DNA from: Neoechinorhynchus agilis
Taxonomy: Eukaryota; Acanthocephala
Reading direction: 5' to 3'
NCBI GenBank assembly: GCA_051530055.1
Contig: CM121342.1
Span: 6,820,001-6,884,000, forward strand
Length of the DNA: 64,000 bases
Shown here: positions 21,486 to 31,171 of the stretch, in pieces
Numbering within the stretch: the first letter of the stretch is position 1
Layout of the letters: every line of letters begins with the position of its first letter
Notes under the pieces: generated by a model
The model's input: only the letters and a program-made list of their open reading frames with translations
Database searches by the model: none
What the model was told of the DNA's origin: nothing
Program-made: the position numbers and the translations under genes

Positions 21486-22110
21486 TGACGACCTGTGTAT
21501 GTGAGCGTGGTGGTGGTGATCTGAATTGTAAAGAAATTATGGTTCAAAGTATAGAACCGGAACCGTCTAGACCATCAGTTCAATTCGATCTGATAATCGC
21601 ACATTGAACCATATTAAAGTTTGGAACAGACGTGTGAAGGTGCTTCAAAATGTGGCAAGTTCCGCGTTCGAAATGCGAGCGGGGGAATTGTATTTGGGAT
21701 GGGCTTTTATCGAATGTGATTTGAACTGGAGACAAAGTATTTCTGGCGTACAAACCCACAATTTTCTCACGACCCTTCTCGCTCCTATTCGTGTTTATAG
21801 GGAATCTCTTAAAACGTATGCCAATCTTCTTAGACAGATGTTTAGAATCTTCTTAGGAACTTGTACCAATCATGATGTTTATAATGACCTCATCATGGAG
21901 AAAATAAGTAGGCCAACACAATTTTTTTGAACAGGACACCTTTTACTTGTAGTGAAGATAATCCCGGTTCGAAATCATTTTGGTGCATCCAAGCGCGAAT
22001 AAAATACTTTAACAATGATTGATGAGGTGATGTTTCCTTTTTTGAAATGCTTCATTACAATAAAGTGATTTCTAACCGACAAGTTAAAATTTACCATCCC
22101 GATGGATTTT
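21486..22110 (+). other. RSF1 3' flank with an unassigned open frame
   Basis: Presumed 3' UTR and spacer. A frame of 108 codons runs from 21604 to 21930 and contains no ATG at its start. It includes YLGWAFIECDLNW and RQMFRIFLGTC, with no domain I recognise. No second copy was seen in the window. Best taken as non-coding until transcript data show otherwise. Confidence 0.3.
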
Positions 22111-22163
22111 CTCGATAGTGTGGATGACGGTTGCAGTCGGATGGGAGTTGGTGGTTATTCGCG

Positions 22164-22322
22164 TGTTTGTATCTGGCGTAAAAATTAAGACCCTTTTTCT
22201 TGATTCCAATATTTCGGCACAATCTTTTGCCTTTATCAAGGTTGTTGTGCCGAAATATTGGAATCAACAAATTCTTTTAATTTTTACGCTGGATACAAAC
22301 ATGAACAATTCAATCTTCAAAC
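22164..22322. mobile_element. Palindromic miniature element with 11-bp target duplication, copy 2
   Basis: GGTTATTCGCG flanks the element on both sides (22153-22163 and 22323-22333) as a direct repeat. Inside, GTTTGTATCTGGCGTAAAAATTAAG faces CTTTTAATTTTTACGCTGGATACAAAC, and TTGATTCCAATATTTCGGCACAA faces its exact complement, making a long hairpin. An unpaired tail of about 20 bases follows the right arm. The minus strand shows CCTTGATAAAGGCA ... TGCC-GAAA, a degenerate hammerhead-like core. It inserted into an old LINE. Confidence 0.7.
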
Positions 22323-24000
22323 GGTTATTCGCGTCGAGGAGAGTTTGTGAGCTTGAGTCTTTCCTCAAGTTCATTTCGGATCTCGATATCCGAGAAGATT
22401 GGGAGGTATGGAAAAAGGAGCGTGGGAGGATGAAGTCAAATCTGATTACGAGCAACAAGATGTTTTAAAAATTGTTTTGGTAGGATTGATAGGCGTTTTG
22501 ATTGTTTTATAAAAATTTTATAAAGGCATTCGGTGAGAGGGGAGGAAAGTCAGCTGCGCAAATTTTAGAGGCTCTTTGGTGAAACATTTTAAGATGACAG
22601 ATTTGAGATTTGCAAAGGTTGCGAAATAGGGGATAGCCGCGGTCGAGGGAAGGTAAAGTAAAGCTTTAGTGAAATTTGGAGAGAAAGGGACTACAAAATG
22701 TCGGAGGCGCTCGAGAATAAATTTTAAAGGTGTTGTGCTTGAGGGCGAGAGTGATGTGCCGGAGGTGACTCGTTGAATGTCATTTGGAAGCTCGGGGTGG
22801 GATGCGGGATTTAGGGAGAATGAAGGGATCACTTCAAAGCATTTGGAGAAATTCAGATAGAGTTTGTGATTGGTATAGAAATCTTTTATGGGTGTGATTT
22901 TTTTAGAGGTTAAAGAAAGGGAGACGGGGGTTGGTGATGAGGGTTATATCGTCGGCCTATAATAAGAGTTTAGAGTGAGAGGAGAGAGGTTTGAGGTCGT
23001 TTAGGGAAAAATCAAAGCGAAATGGTGACAGGACGGCACCTTAAGATAACTCTTTTGTGCTGAATTGAATAATAGAAGAGGTAGAACGGCAGTGAATGTA
23101 TTGTTTCCAATTGTAAAGTAAAAAGGCGAGCCAGCAGATCGGCCACGAGTTTACGCCGAAATCGAAATAGTCCTGGGGGAGTAGTGAATGGTACACGGAG
23201 TCGAATGCTTTCGACCAATCCAATTGATTTGGTGGCTGAAGTAAGAGGCAGTATTGTCGAGGTTGCGAATGGGCGTGTCATAGATGCGATGTACGACGTT
23301 GCTTGCAGAAAATTTAGGCCGGAAGCCGAATTGTAGAGGCGATAAATTGTCGTTGAGAAGTGGAAGAAGCGAGATTTAAAACATTTTCGATGATTTTTGA
23401 AAGAGTGGCGAGTAGAATGGATATTGGATGGATTCGGTGGAAATTGGATGTATTCGTTTGGAAGAAGGATAACTTTAGCAGTTTTCAGGCATTAGGGGTA
23501 GATGCCATATAAAAAGCGCTGGTTTATAATGAGGGTTAAAGGGTCTATGAATTCAAGGATGATTTAGGGAAGAGCCCAGATTGGGATTACTAAGTGAGAG
23601 GACGAATTTCGAGGTAATTTCTTGAGATGCGGTAGTACTTCGTATGACGAAACTAAGGGGAGTGCCGACGAGTTGACAAAAGTTTCAGATTTGGGCTTTA
23701 AAGATTTTGTGGGGCCTGATGTGGATCAGGGACTGTAAATTGAGCCCGGGCAGTGGTTCTGATTGATAGAGTCTAGAACCGAAGAGGCCAAATTAGGGAA
23801 GGGATCAGCTTTGCGTAGACCAAGAGAGTCCTTGACGACCCACCACCATATTAAATTGCCACCCGAACGAATTTCGGAAGAAGGAAAGTTTTTACGGGCG
23901 ATAAGTATTTTGTTAGTTAAAGCTATTTGTAAACGGATCTTTGGAGAGACTGCCCATTGATGATAAAAGACGAACTGCACCTTTGACATTCCGCCTTCGA
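22323..24000 (-). mobile_element. Old LINE (Jockey/CR1-like group), inverted, in pieces
   Basis: Same family as 5926-8705. Minus-strand pieces include MDWSKAFDSVYHSLLP (RT motif A, about 23223-23170), an ADD box region near 22960, and the C-terminal segment with LEHN-type sequence replaced by LERLRHFVVPF near 22700. Bases 23270-23760 match 6740-7230 and 59480-59960. Multiple stops and frame changes; the 5' part is missing. Confidence 0.6.
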
Positions 24001-24060
24001 GCTTCGAAGAAACTCGTCCAGCAAGCGACGGATTTGAGTTTCGGCGATGGTAACGCTCCT
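24001..24060 (-). mobile_element. Short piece of RLE-type retrotransposon
   Basis: Bases about 23955-24060 match the inverse of 47790-47910, which reads TIADTQIGRLLDAFLRGSQ. They belong to the N-terminal part of the RLE-type RT family. Confidence 0.4.
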
Positions 24061-24485
24061 TTGCACACTCCTTTTATTTTAATTATATAAAAATCGGATA
24101 TGTTAAAAGTGTAAATTTTATGTTGAATAGATTGGGAAAACCTGATATAAAATGTTTTATTGTATTCTTAGAGATTAACCGAGTTACTGAATTTTTTATC
24201 AAAAATTTTGCACGATTTTTGTGTATAAGAAATTAACGGATTTTATATTGACGGCACTTTACTTCACAACTCTTGGCTGAAACATATTATTTATTTGGGT
24301 CTGAGATTGACAGCCAAAAACCATACGAAGGCGCCCCTGTCAAGACCACACCTCAAAATATCTTTTTTTTACTAACCAAAACCTCAAATTATGGATTACT
24401 GAATGTCACTCAAGTTGTGATGGTGGAAGTTAAATTATTTATTATTTATTTTACTATTTCGTTTTTCATCGTTGTAAACATCCCG
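24061..24485 (+). repeat. LRR-gene 5' flank repeat, inverted copy
   Basis: Reverse-complement match to 3600-3900 and 56040-56380, with the ATAAAATGTTTTATTGTATTC and GAAATTAACGGATTTTATA words. No coding frame is supported. Confidence 0.55.
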
Positions 24486-24489
24486 ACGT

Positions 24490-25830
24490 TGCCATCGCAA
24501 TTGCGATTCGTTGACCGAGGAAATTTCTCGAGCGCGGTTCCCCCGTCAACCTTTTCGTCCCAAATCGTTGAGGAGAGTGAGCGCTGATGGTCCCAAGGCT
24601 CCATACGTTTCCACGGCAAAAGGGACGAAATGGTAATTCCTTTGGAGCGCTCTATATTTTGAACGCTTTCGTTCCTCAGCTACGACCGCTGAACCTCCAG
24701 GGCTCTTTTTTGAAAAGGGAAAATTACTGGGCCGCATCCCATAAAAGCGGTTTTACCTCCCGCCATGGAAAAACCGTGACACCGTCAGGTCGCTTGCTTT
24801 ATAGGCGGCATAAATTACTCGGCTCTAGAATATTGGGCACGTGAACGGAATCTAGGGCTCTACTCAAAATTGGGAGTTCAATTCTTAGTGTCTTGGAAAC
24901 CTCCCGCTGGACATTTTACAACAGAGGCCGTGTCTGAAATTAGCGTCAACTATAAAGCCGCAGCGACAGCGATGCGGGATACAAATATCCTGGCCCAATC
25001 TTAAAGAAACTGCGACCCTTAACGTAGAATCCTCTAGAAGAGTTCCGATTGTCGGGGTGGGGAGAGCATTTAGCCAGGCTCCGATTCCTTTGTAGAGTAC
25101 GCCGTAAGACGAACTTGGGGAACCTCGTAGAGAAGATCGTTAAAGGATTTGTGAATCTTCTTTATGAGGGGAAGGTCCCAGGCCGACTGCCTGTGGTCAT
25201 TTTCCGGAAGGTGCGGGATCTCTGTCCGGGATTGCCAGATCGATAAACCGTCCAAATAATGTTGGGAGTTTTGTTTCATGTTGCAAAGTCCGCGTACGTT
25301 TTGCTGGCTCGGTAAGGGGCGAGGAACGCTGGAAGGGCTAAATCAGACACTGCGTGGATGCCGAGGCGGCCAAAAGAGGTTAGGAACGTAGCCAGCCGCC
25401 AGCCCGTATCCGTAATATTTATATTAAAAAGTTTCTTTAAAAAAGAACGTAAAACCCCGTCGAGATCCGATAAAACGCTTTTCTCCCCGAAACACGGAGC
25501 AGCTCTCAACTTATACATCAATTTGGGGATGTATATGCAATTCTTTAAAAGGAAGAAGGCTTCGTGCGCCGACAGCTCACATGCTCTTGTGCATAATAAT
25601 TCGAGCTTCGGTATGTGGGCCTCGAGGTCCTTTGAGACATTTTCGGCGAAAATGGGGCTTCCGAGGAGATTAAATTCGTATTTTGTAACCTCGCGCACCC
25701 TGGGAGCAACTTGCCGAAAATCTGGGATGATCGTCGAACGATCCCTGAAAAAGGATTTCGCATTTTTCGAAATTCAGTTCGAGGCCCAAGTTTTCTGCTT
25801 CGCTTATAATCGTTTGTAAGTCCCAGGGGT
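24490..25830 (-). mobile_element. RLE-type non-LTR retrotransposon relic (RT thumb to nuclease)
   Basis: The minus strand gives the RT thumb (HEAFFLLKNCIYIPKLMYKL, 25698-25276 frame), then the nuclease region with KRPDGVTVFPWRE and LLWDA. Last comes the family C-terminus, NYHFVPFAVETYGALGPSA, at 24737-24546. R-PD ... D in this order fits the PD-(D/E)xK nuclease of R2/Hero/NeSL-like elements. Several frames are used, so the copy is dead. Confidence 0.6.
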
Positions 25831-25920
25831 TTTATTGGACTGATAAAAAGTAGGGGTAGCTTTCAGGGATAAAATCTTTGATGGAATCCAACATTTTCTC
25901 TCTACGGAAGGAAGTTAAAT

Positions 25921-27990
25921 ATGGATTTTTCTCCGCGCATCGGTGAAAAAAGTGATGTATTACTCAAACATTCATCCTTTCAGTATCTCACGCCTATTTT
26001 ACTCATGCAAATGTATAAATGTACACGAGTTATCTCGATTTTTCGCCGTCGTTCAACCGCAATGCTTCTTGTGCTTTTCTTAAATATTATATTATTGGTA
26101 ATTCCACTAAGTCTTGTTTCAATGGAACAACATGGAAGAGAACCGAAATGCGCGATAACGCACTCCGAGCCGATTTTAGCCTTTGGAATACGATGTTACG
26201 AAAATGATTCTGTTGGGAGAATGGAATCGATTATTAATTTATTACGATCTGCTCAACAAAATCAAGAAAATTTTGAATTTAATAATGTCGATCTTGAAGA
26301 TATTCCTAGAAATTTCGTTTTGCTATTTCCCCAAGTCGTAAAGGTAACTATCCTTCATGAATCGGAACAATCATACAGATCGTCAGTACTGAGCAATTCT
26401 TTACTTTATAAACTCAAACGTGTAAAAGAGTTAAATATAAAGAGAACTGGAATTGTTAAGATTGAGGAAGACGCTTTTAAAGAATTTATGAGTCTTGTTC
26501 GACTAAGTTTGAGTTTCAACAGTATATCAATAATTCCTGCCCAATTCCCACGGCAATTACCGTTATTGGAAATACTTCGTTTATCGAACAATATGCTAAC
26601 AAGTGAAAGTGTAAATGTTATTAGCCAACTAAGATACCTGAAGCTATTGGATTTAAGTTATAATTTGATTGATCATTTAGCTGCGCCGAACTCAGGCTAT
26701 TTTTACTATCTTGAGGAATTGTACATAGTTGGAAATCCAATTAAATCCGTATACAAAATGGAATCGTTTAAAAATCTTCGTTATCTCCATATTACCTATC
26801 TTGCAAATGTCACCGATTTATTTAGTCGTAAAGACCAATATTCAAGATTATATAAATTTATCTTCACAAATGGATCGGCTATAGCGTTTGACACTAATTT
26901 GTTAGCTGCAGCACCTCGACTTCAAAATCTTGAGATTACGAGAAATCAATTAGAATCGATTCCTGCTGGAAACCAACAAACGAAGGAAAATATAAAGAAA
27001 TTTTCGTTAGCGTATAATCAAATAACATTCATCCACGAAAATGATTTCGATGACTGGACAAGTCTTATAAGACTCTATCTTCAATGGAATAGGATTAATG
27101 GCTTCAATAAAAACGCATTTTCAAAGTTAAGAAGATTAAGATTTATATTTCTTGATTATAATCAAATAAAAACGATCGACCCGGACAGTTTAAGGAATAA
27201 TCGCATACTGGAAATGTTCTCGATTAGCTACAACCAAGTAAATCATATCCATCCCAATCTTTTTCGGAATACAGGAAAGCTCCAATACGTCGATTTGTCT
27301 GGAAATCGAATTCGAGATCTGGTTGCAAGAAATCCACTCGCATGCTCGATTGCATACGTCGCTTTACGAGGAAATAAAATATCAACAGTAACCTTCAGCA
27401 GAACAAAAAGCTACAAGACTCTCGCGAACTTCGGCCTTGATTCGGAATTTGTCCCTCATTCAATTTTGACCGCACTGAAGATCTATGGTCAAAACGCTAC
27501 GAAGGTTTTCTCGCTAACAAACAAAAACCTGACAACGTTCAGAGAAATAAACATGTTCGTGGCAGTCAATATTTTAATATCACTCGACGTGACTAATAAC
27601 CAAATAACTATGCTTGAACCAACCGATTTTTCGGGTGTAGTCAATCTTAAATATTTGAGTCTTCAATCAAATATCATCACCAAAATAAAGTCAAAAGCTT
27701 TTGAAGCTGCTGGCCATTTGGAAGCTATCGATCTCGGTCAAAACAAACTCAGTACAATTCCAGTTGATGCGTTCGATGGATTGGAAAATCTTATATTTTT
27801 TAATCTTGCTGATAACAAACTTAAAAGCATACCAGGAAGTCTTTATGATCTAAAAATGCCAAATCTCGTTTTCTTGAATGTTTCGAACAATCAAGTACAA
27901 AACTTTAATATTGAACACTTCGCAATGATGAGATCACTCGGACAGATAGTTGTCGAAGGAATGAAAATTGAAGCAATCTTTTATTACTGA
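25921..27990 (+). CDS. Secreted leucine-rich-repeat protein, full-length copy
   Basis: The only copy in the window with an unbroken frame from start to stop (TGA 27988-27990). The frame begins at ATG 25921. The ATG at 26062 (residue 48) directly precedes a strong signal peptide (MLLVLFLNIILLVIPLSL) and is the more likely start. A cap with paired cysteines (PKCAITHSEP, GIRCYENDS) follows. About twenty 24-residue LRRs then run from about residue 130 to 670 (for example LRLSNNMLTSES, VDLSGNRIRDL, LSLQSNIITKI, LADNKLKSIPG). There is no C-terminal membrane segment or GPI-like tail, and the protein ends AIFYY, so secretion is likely. Extracellular LRR arrays bind proteins; the ligand is unknown. 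The LRR 3' flank and an old LINE follow; a GATA-like gene lies beyond on the other strand. Confidence 0.75.
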   Translation: MDFSPRIGEKSDVLLKHSSFQYLTPILLMQMYKCTRVISIFRRRSTAMLLVLFLNIILLVIPLSLVSMEQHGREPKCAITHSEPILAFGIRCYENDSVGRMESIINLLRSAQQNQENFEFNNVDLEDIPRNFVLLFPQVVKVTILHESEQSYRSSVLSNSLLYKLKRVKELNIKRTGIVKIEEDAFKEFMSLVRLSLSFNSISIIPAQFPRQLPLLEILRLSNNMLTSESVNVISQLRYLKLLDLSYNLIDHLAAPNSGYFYYLEELYIVGNPIKSVYKMESFKNLRYLHITYLANVTDLFSRKDQYSRLYKFIFTNGSAIAFDTNLLAAAPRLQNLEITRNQLESIPAGNQQTKENIKKFSLAYNQITFIHENDFDDWTSLIRLYLQWNRINGFNKNAFSKLRRLRFIFLDYNQIKTIDPDSLRNNRILEMFSISYNQVNHIHPNLFRNTGKLQYVDLSGNRIRDLVARNPLACSIAYVALRGNKISTVTFSRTKSYKTLANFGLDSEFVPHSILTALKIYGQNATKVFSLTNKNLTTFREINMFVAVNILISLDVTNNQITMLEPTDFSGVVNLKYLSLQSNIITKIKSKAFEAAGHLEAIDLGQNKLSTIPVDAFDGLENLIFFNLADNKLKSIPGSLYDLKMPNLVFLNVSNNQVQNFNIEHFAMMRSLGQIVVEGMKIEAIFYY

Positions 27991-28089
27991 ATTGTAAGAT
28001 TTAATTATTAAAACGTTTCATTGTAAGATTCGTTTAAAGATGAGCGCAAGGAAAACACAGAAATTAAAGGTGTAACATTTTAATCTATT

Positions 28090-28470
28090 GATTCAATGAC
28101 ACAAAGAATTTCTTTAGATTGTAGCTCTTGGTGTTTTATCATAAACTGGCTTCTCTCCCTCGAGCACAACACCTTTAAAAAATTATCTTCTCAAACGCCT
28201 CCGACATTTAGGAATCCCTTCACCCGATCTCTACAAATTTTACTTCTGCTTTATTTTGCATTCCCTCACCTGCGGTTATCCCGTATTTCGCAACCTTTGC
28301 AAATCTCAAATCCGTCATCTGCGCAGCTGACCTTCCCCTCTCGCACCGAATGCCTTGATGCTATTTTCATAAAACAATCAAAATACCTATCAGCCAGACC
28401 ATCACAATTTCTCCCACCACGAGGAAATCATCGATATAATGAGAAACCTTGACGGCATCAACTTTGGATG
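28090..28470 (+). mobile_element. Old LINE, C-terminal piece
   Basis: The plus strand reads LLSLEHNTFKKLSSQTPPTF, typical of a LINE protein C-terminus, in the family of 22323-24000. The same joint between LRR 3' flank and LINE occurs at 43270-43340 and 62940-63060 (inverted), so the insertion came before duplication of the LRR block. Confidence 0.55.
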
Positions 28471-28640
28471 CTTGCGCCGCCAATTAATCTCAAGAACGTT
28501 CTCTAATCTCTGCACCGACGAACAAAACATAAAAGTGGATCCAGAATACATTTTCACTAATCTTTTCGGGCGACCGATCTACTCATGTATCCCGGCGCAA
28601 CCGTGACGAACAGGGAGGTGGAGTTTTAAGATTTCATCGC
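28471..28640 (-). other. Segment shared with 62470-62690
   Basis: Reverse-complement copy of 62470-62690, including the end of an hnRNP-like fragment there. No independent gene is seen. Confidence 0.4.
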
Positions 28641-28813
28641 TTTTGACACTAATTTGCTAACTGCAGCGATTTGAAAATCTTGAGATTACGAGAATTAAAT
28701 TAGAATCGATTCCAGCTGAAAACCATCAAACGAAGGAAATTATAACATTTACACTTTCACTTGTTAGCATATTGTTCGATAAACGAAGTATTTCCAATAA
28801 CAGCAATTGCCGT
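28641..28813. pseudogene. LRR inverted-joint fragment
   Basis: A plus-oriented LRR piece (ACTAATTTGCTAACTGCAGC ... GAAGGAAATTATAACATTTA) runs straight into a minus-oriented piece (CACTTTCACTTGTTAGC ... AAGTATTTCCAATAAC). The same joint occurs at 2.95 and 55.38 kb. The fragment abuts the C-terminal half of a GATA-like gene at 28814. Confidence 0.65.
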
Positions 28814-29875
28814 GGCCTGAACTTCTGCACTTATCCGCGCGGCAGATATTAACATTGAGTTCAATGTAGACGTCCAATTCATCGATGGAACATTCGATGT
28901 CAGTTTATTGCTTTGCTGGATTAATTCACCTTGGGCCGACGATAAATTTATTAATCTGCCGAGGGTTTGTAGTGTTTCTTCTAAGAAGGGCGAGGGTTTC
29001 AGGGGTTCAGTTGCACTTCGGTTTAAAGTGCTCGATTCTGACATTCTGATTCTTCGTGATTTTGTTCGTGGTTGTTGCTCAATTTGGTCTAACGGCACTC
29101 CGCGCTTTAAAGATTTTTGCCCTTGCTTAATTGAAGAACATTTAAGATCTCCTGTTCGCATCACCGCTTTTTTAGTTTTAACGGCTGAACTTGTTTTTGC
29201 ATCCAAAAAACCTTCGATGATCGCACAGGATTTACAATAGTAAAGATCATTTCGACGGTATCGGATTCGACTTACAACAACTTTGCATCGATTGCATTGG
29301 CGTTGAACTTTTGCTCGTTTCGCAAGCGAAGAACTTGTTTCCGGGTGCTTGCGTTTTGTCGGTTCAACTGGTCTTTTGCTGAACGCTTCGTTGAAATTGT
29401 CTTCATTCTGGTCTTGACGTTGCTCGACAGCAATCTTCGTTTGGTCTTTTGGAATACTGATTTTTAAGCATTTCTCACAAAGACAGAGTCCACAATAATC
29501 AAACAATTTAGAAATTTCACTCATTCCACATTTAATGCAACATAGAATATCGCCAGTGTCTCCAGTCTTGTCTTCTAATTCCGGGTTCTGATTGGTTTGA
29601 CTGTTTAAGGTAAGGTAATGTGACAATTTTACTGCTTCTTCTTTACATTCGAGTTCATCTTGATTATTTTTATGTTGAATTTTACTGGCTTGCACGTTTG
29701 AAGAAGTACATTCCTGACATATGAAAGATCCTTTCGATGAATACCAAATTGAACTATCGTTTGAACCGCGTTTGTTGCAACATTTGAAAATTGTTGAATT
29801 TTTTTTGTTCGATCCAGTGGACCGTTTGTTCGCTTTTCGCCTCCGTCGTGCACATCAAAAAAGCGCTGTTTCGTG

Positions 29876-31171
29876 ATGCAAAATTGCGCTTCGAATATCA
29901 GCAATCAGGTAAACCCTATTTCCGACATGTCTAGATTAAGGTTTGTTCCTACTATCCCCCTCCTCCCGAGTGATTGTGAAGTTTTGAATGATTGTGCACA
30001 AGTTTCCATAGGGGATCAGATGGAACATTCTATCGACGCATCAAGGTTTAAGCGTCCTGTTAGGAAAGAGGATTTCGTTATCAAAATTCCCAAAGAAGCC
30101 ATTGGCACTAACTCCCCCTCCTATTTCTCGCGTTATTTCTTCGAGAAGTATTTACTGCCGAATGGTCGTGAGAAATATATGAATTTTTTGATAAAGAGGT
30201 TCTCTGTGACCAAATTCCACATCCTGTTTATTTTTTTCGATGCGGCCGGTAAAGACCTCTTTTCTAAGATGCTAGGGGAGTTAAGCATCCAATCTGTTGA
30301 CCTATCTCGTAGAGTCATCTTTCTAATGAGGAATCCTCCTCAAGACTCGGATACTACTGATTTTCGCAAAATTGAGGATGAGTTAGGTATAAAACTGGTC
30401 AAATATCTGTTTAGACCCAACGCTAGTTCAGCCTACGCCATCCTATGTTCAGCTACTATCAATGTCGCCGAGAGTCTAGCTAACCCCGGCAGGGGTTTTT
30501 TCTCATACTGGGTCACTTTTGACCGATACAGGGACTCTATCTATGATTATAATTTGACGATATGTCAGAGGTGTTCGAGATGGAAGCACCACGAATCTGA
30601 CTGTGTCTTCCCCTCCAGATGCATCTTTTGTGCAGGTCCTCATCACAAATCATCTTGCTCCAATTCTGATGCTTCTACCTGTGCAAACTGTGGCAAGAAT
30701 CATCCGGCCTTTGCACGTTCTTGCAAATTCGCGCAAGAATATTTTGACGATTCCATACCATCGAAGCAGCGAGTATTCCATAATTCTAGTTATAGAGAAT
30801 TCTATCCACAACATAATCCTTTCTCTTCGGACGGTTTTTCCTCTAAGGAGTCGAAAACTCAACCTTCCTCTGATGGTCACAAGCCTAAACTTCCCCCCAA
30901 ACCTCCGGAAAAATCCTTTCTTGATAGTTTAAAATCTTCCATTAATACTTCTCAACTTTATCCCGATAAAGAAATTTCATTACTTAAGTACTTCCTTACT
31001 TTGATCCTTCACAAACTGCAAAATCTTTCTACACTAGACTCTACCTCCGACAATTTTTCTAGATTATTTAACTTTAATAACTGGATCGATTGTGAAAATT
31101 ATAAAAGAGATATTTCCCCATCTTTGGGTAACTTGGAATCTATAGATTCCAAACGTCCTAAATTCATTTAA
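29876..31171 (+). CDS. LINE ORF1, nucleic-acid-binding protein
   Basis: About 431 codons from ATG 29876. The central part has three zinc knuckles: C-x2-C-x4-H-x4-C (CQRCSRWKHHESDC), C-x2-C-x3-H-x4-C (CIFCAGPHHKSSC) and a variant C-x2-C-x3-H-x6-C (CANCGKNHPAFARSC). A Pro/Ser/Lys-rich C-terminal region follows. Such ORF1 proteins coat the element RNA. The stop TAA and the ORF2 ATG share one base (TAATG at 31169-31173), an arrangement used for re-initiation in several LINEs. Confidence 0.8.
   Translation: MQNCASNISNQVNPISDMSRLRFVPTIPLLPSDCEVLNDCAQVSIGDQMEHSIDASRFKRPVRKEDFVIKIPKEAIGTNSPSYFSRYFFEKYLLPNGREKYMNFLIKRFSVTKFHILFIFFDAAGKDLFSKMLGELSIQSVDLSRRVIFLMRNPPQDSDTTDFRKIEDELGIKLVKYLFRPNASSAYAILCSATINVAESLANPGRGFFSYWVTFDRYRDSIYDYNLTICQRCSRWKHHESDCVFPSRCIFCAGPHHKSSCSNSDASTCANCGKNHPAFARSCKFAQEYFDDSIPSKQRVFHNSSYREFYPQHNPFSSDGFSSKESKTQPSSDGHKPKLPPKPPEKSFLDSLKSSINTSQLYPDKEISLLKYFLTLILHKLQNLSTLDSTSDNFSRLFNFNNWIDCENYKRDISPSLGNLESIDSKRPKFI

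Noticed and set aside
21604-21930. 108-codon frame downstream of RSF1
   Set aside because: No ATG at its start, no domain and no second copy; kept only as an unassigned frame in the 3' flank.
21960-21990. GGTTCGAAATC resembling a tRNA B box
   Set aside because: No A box at the right distance and no cloverleaf.
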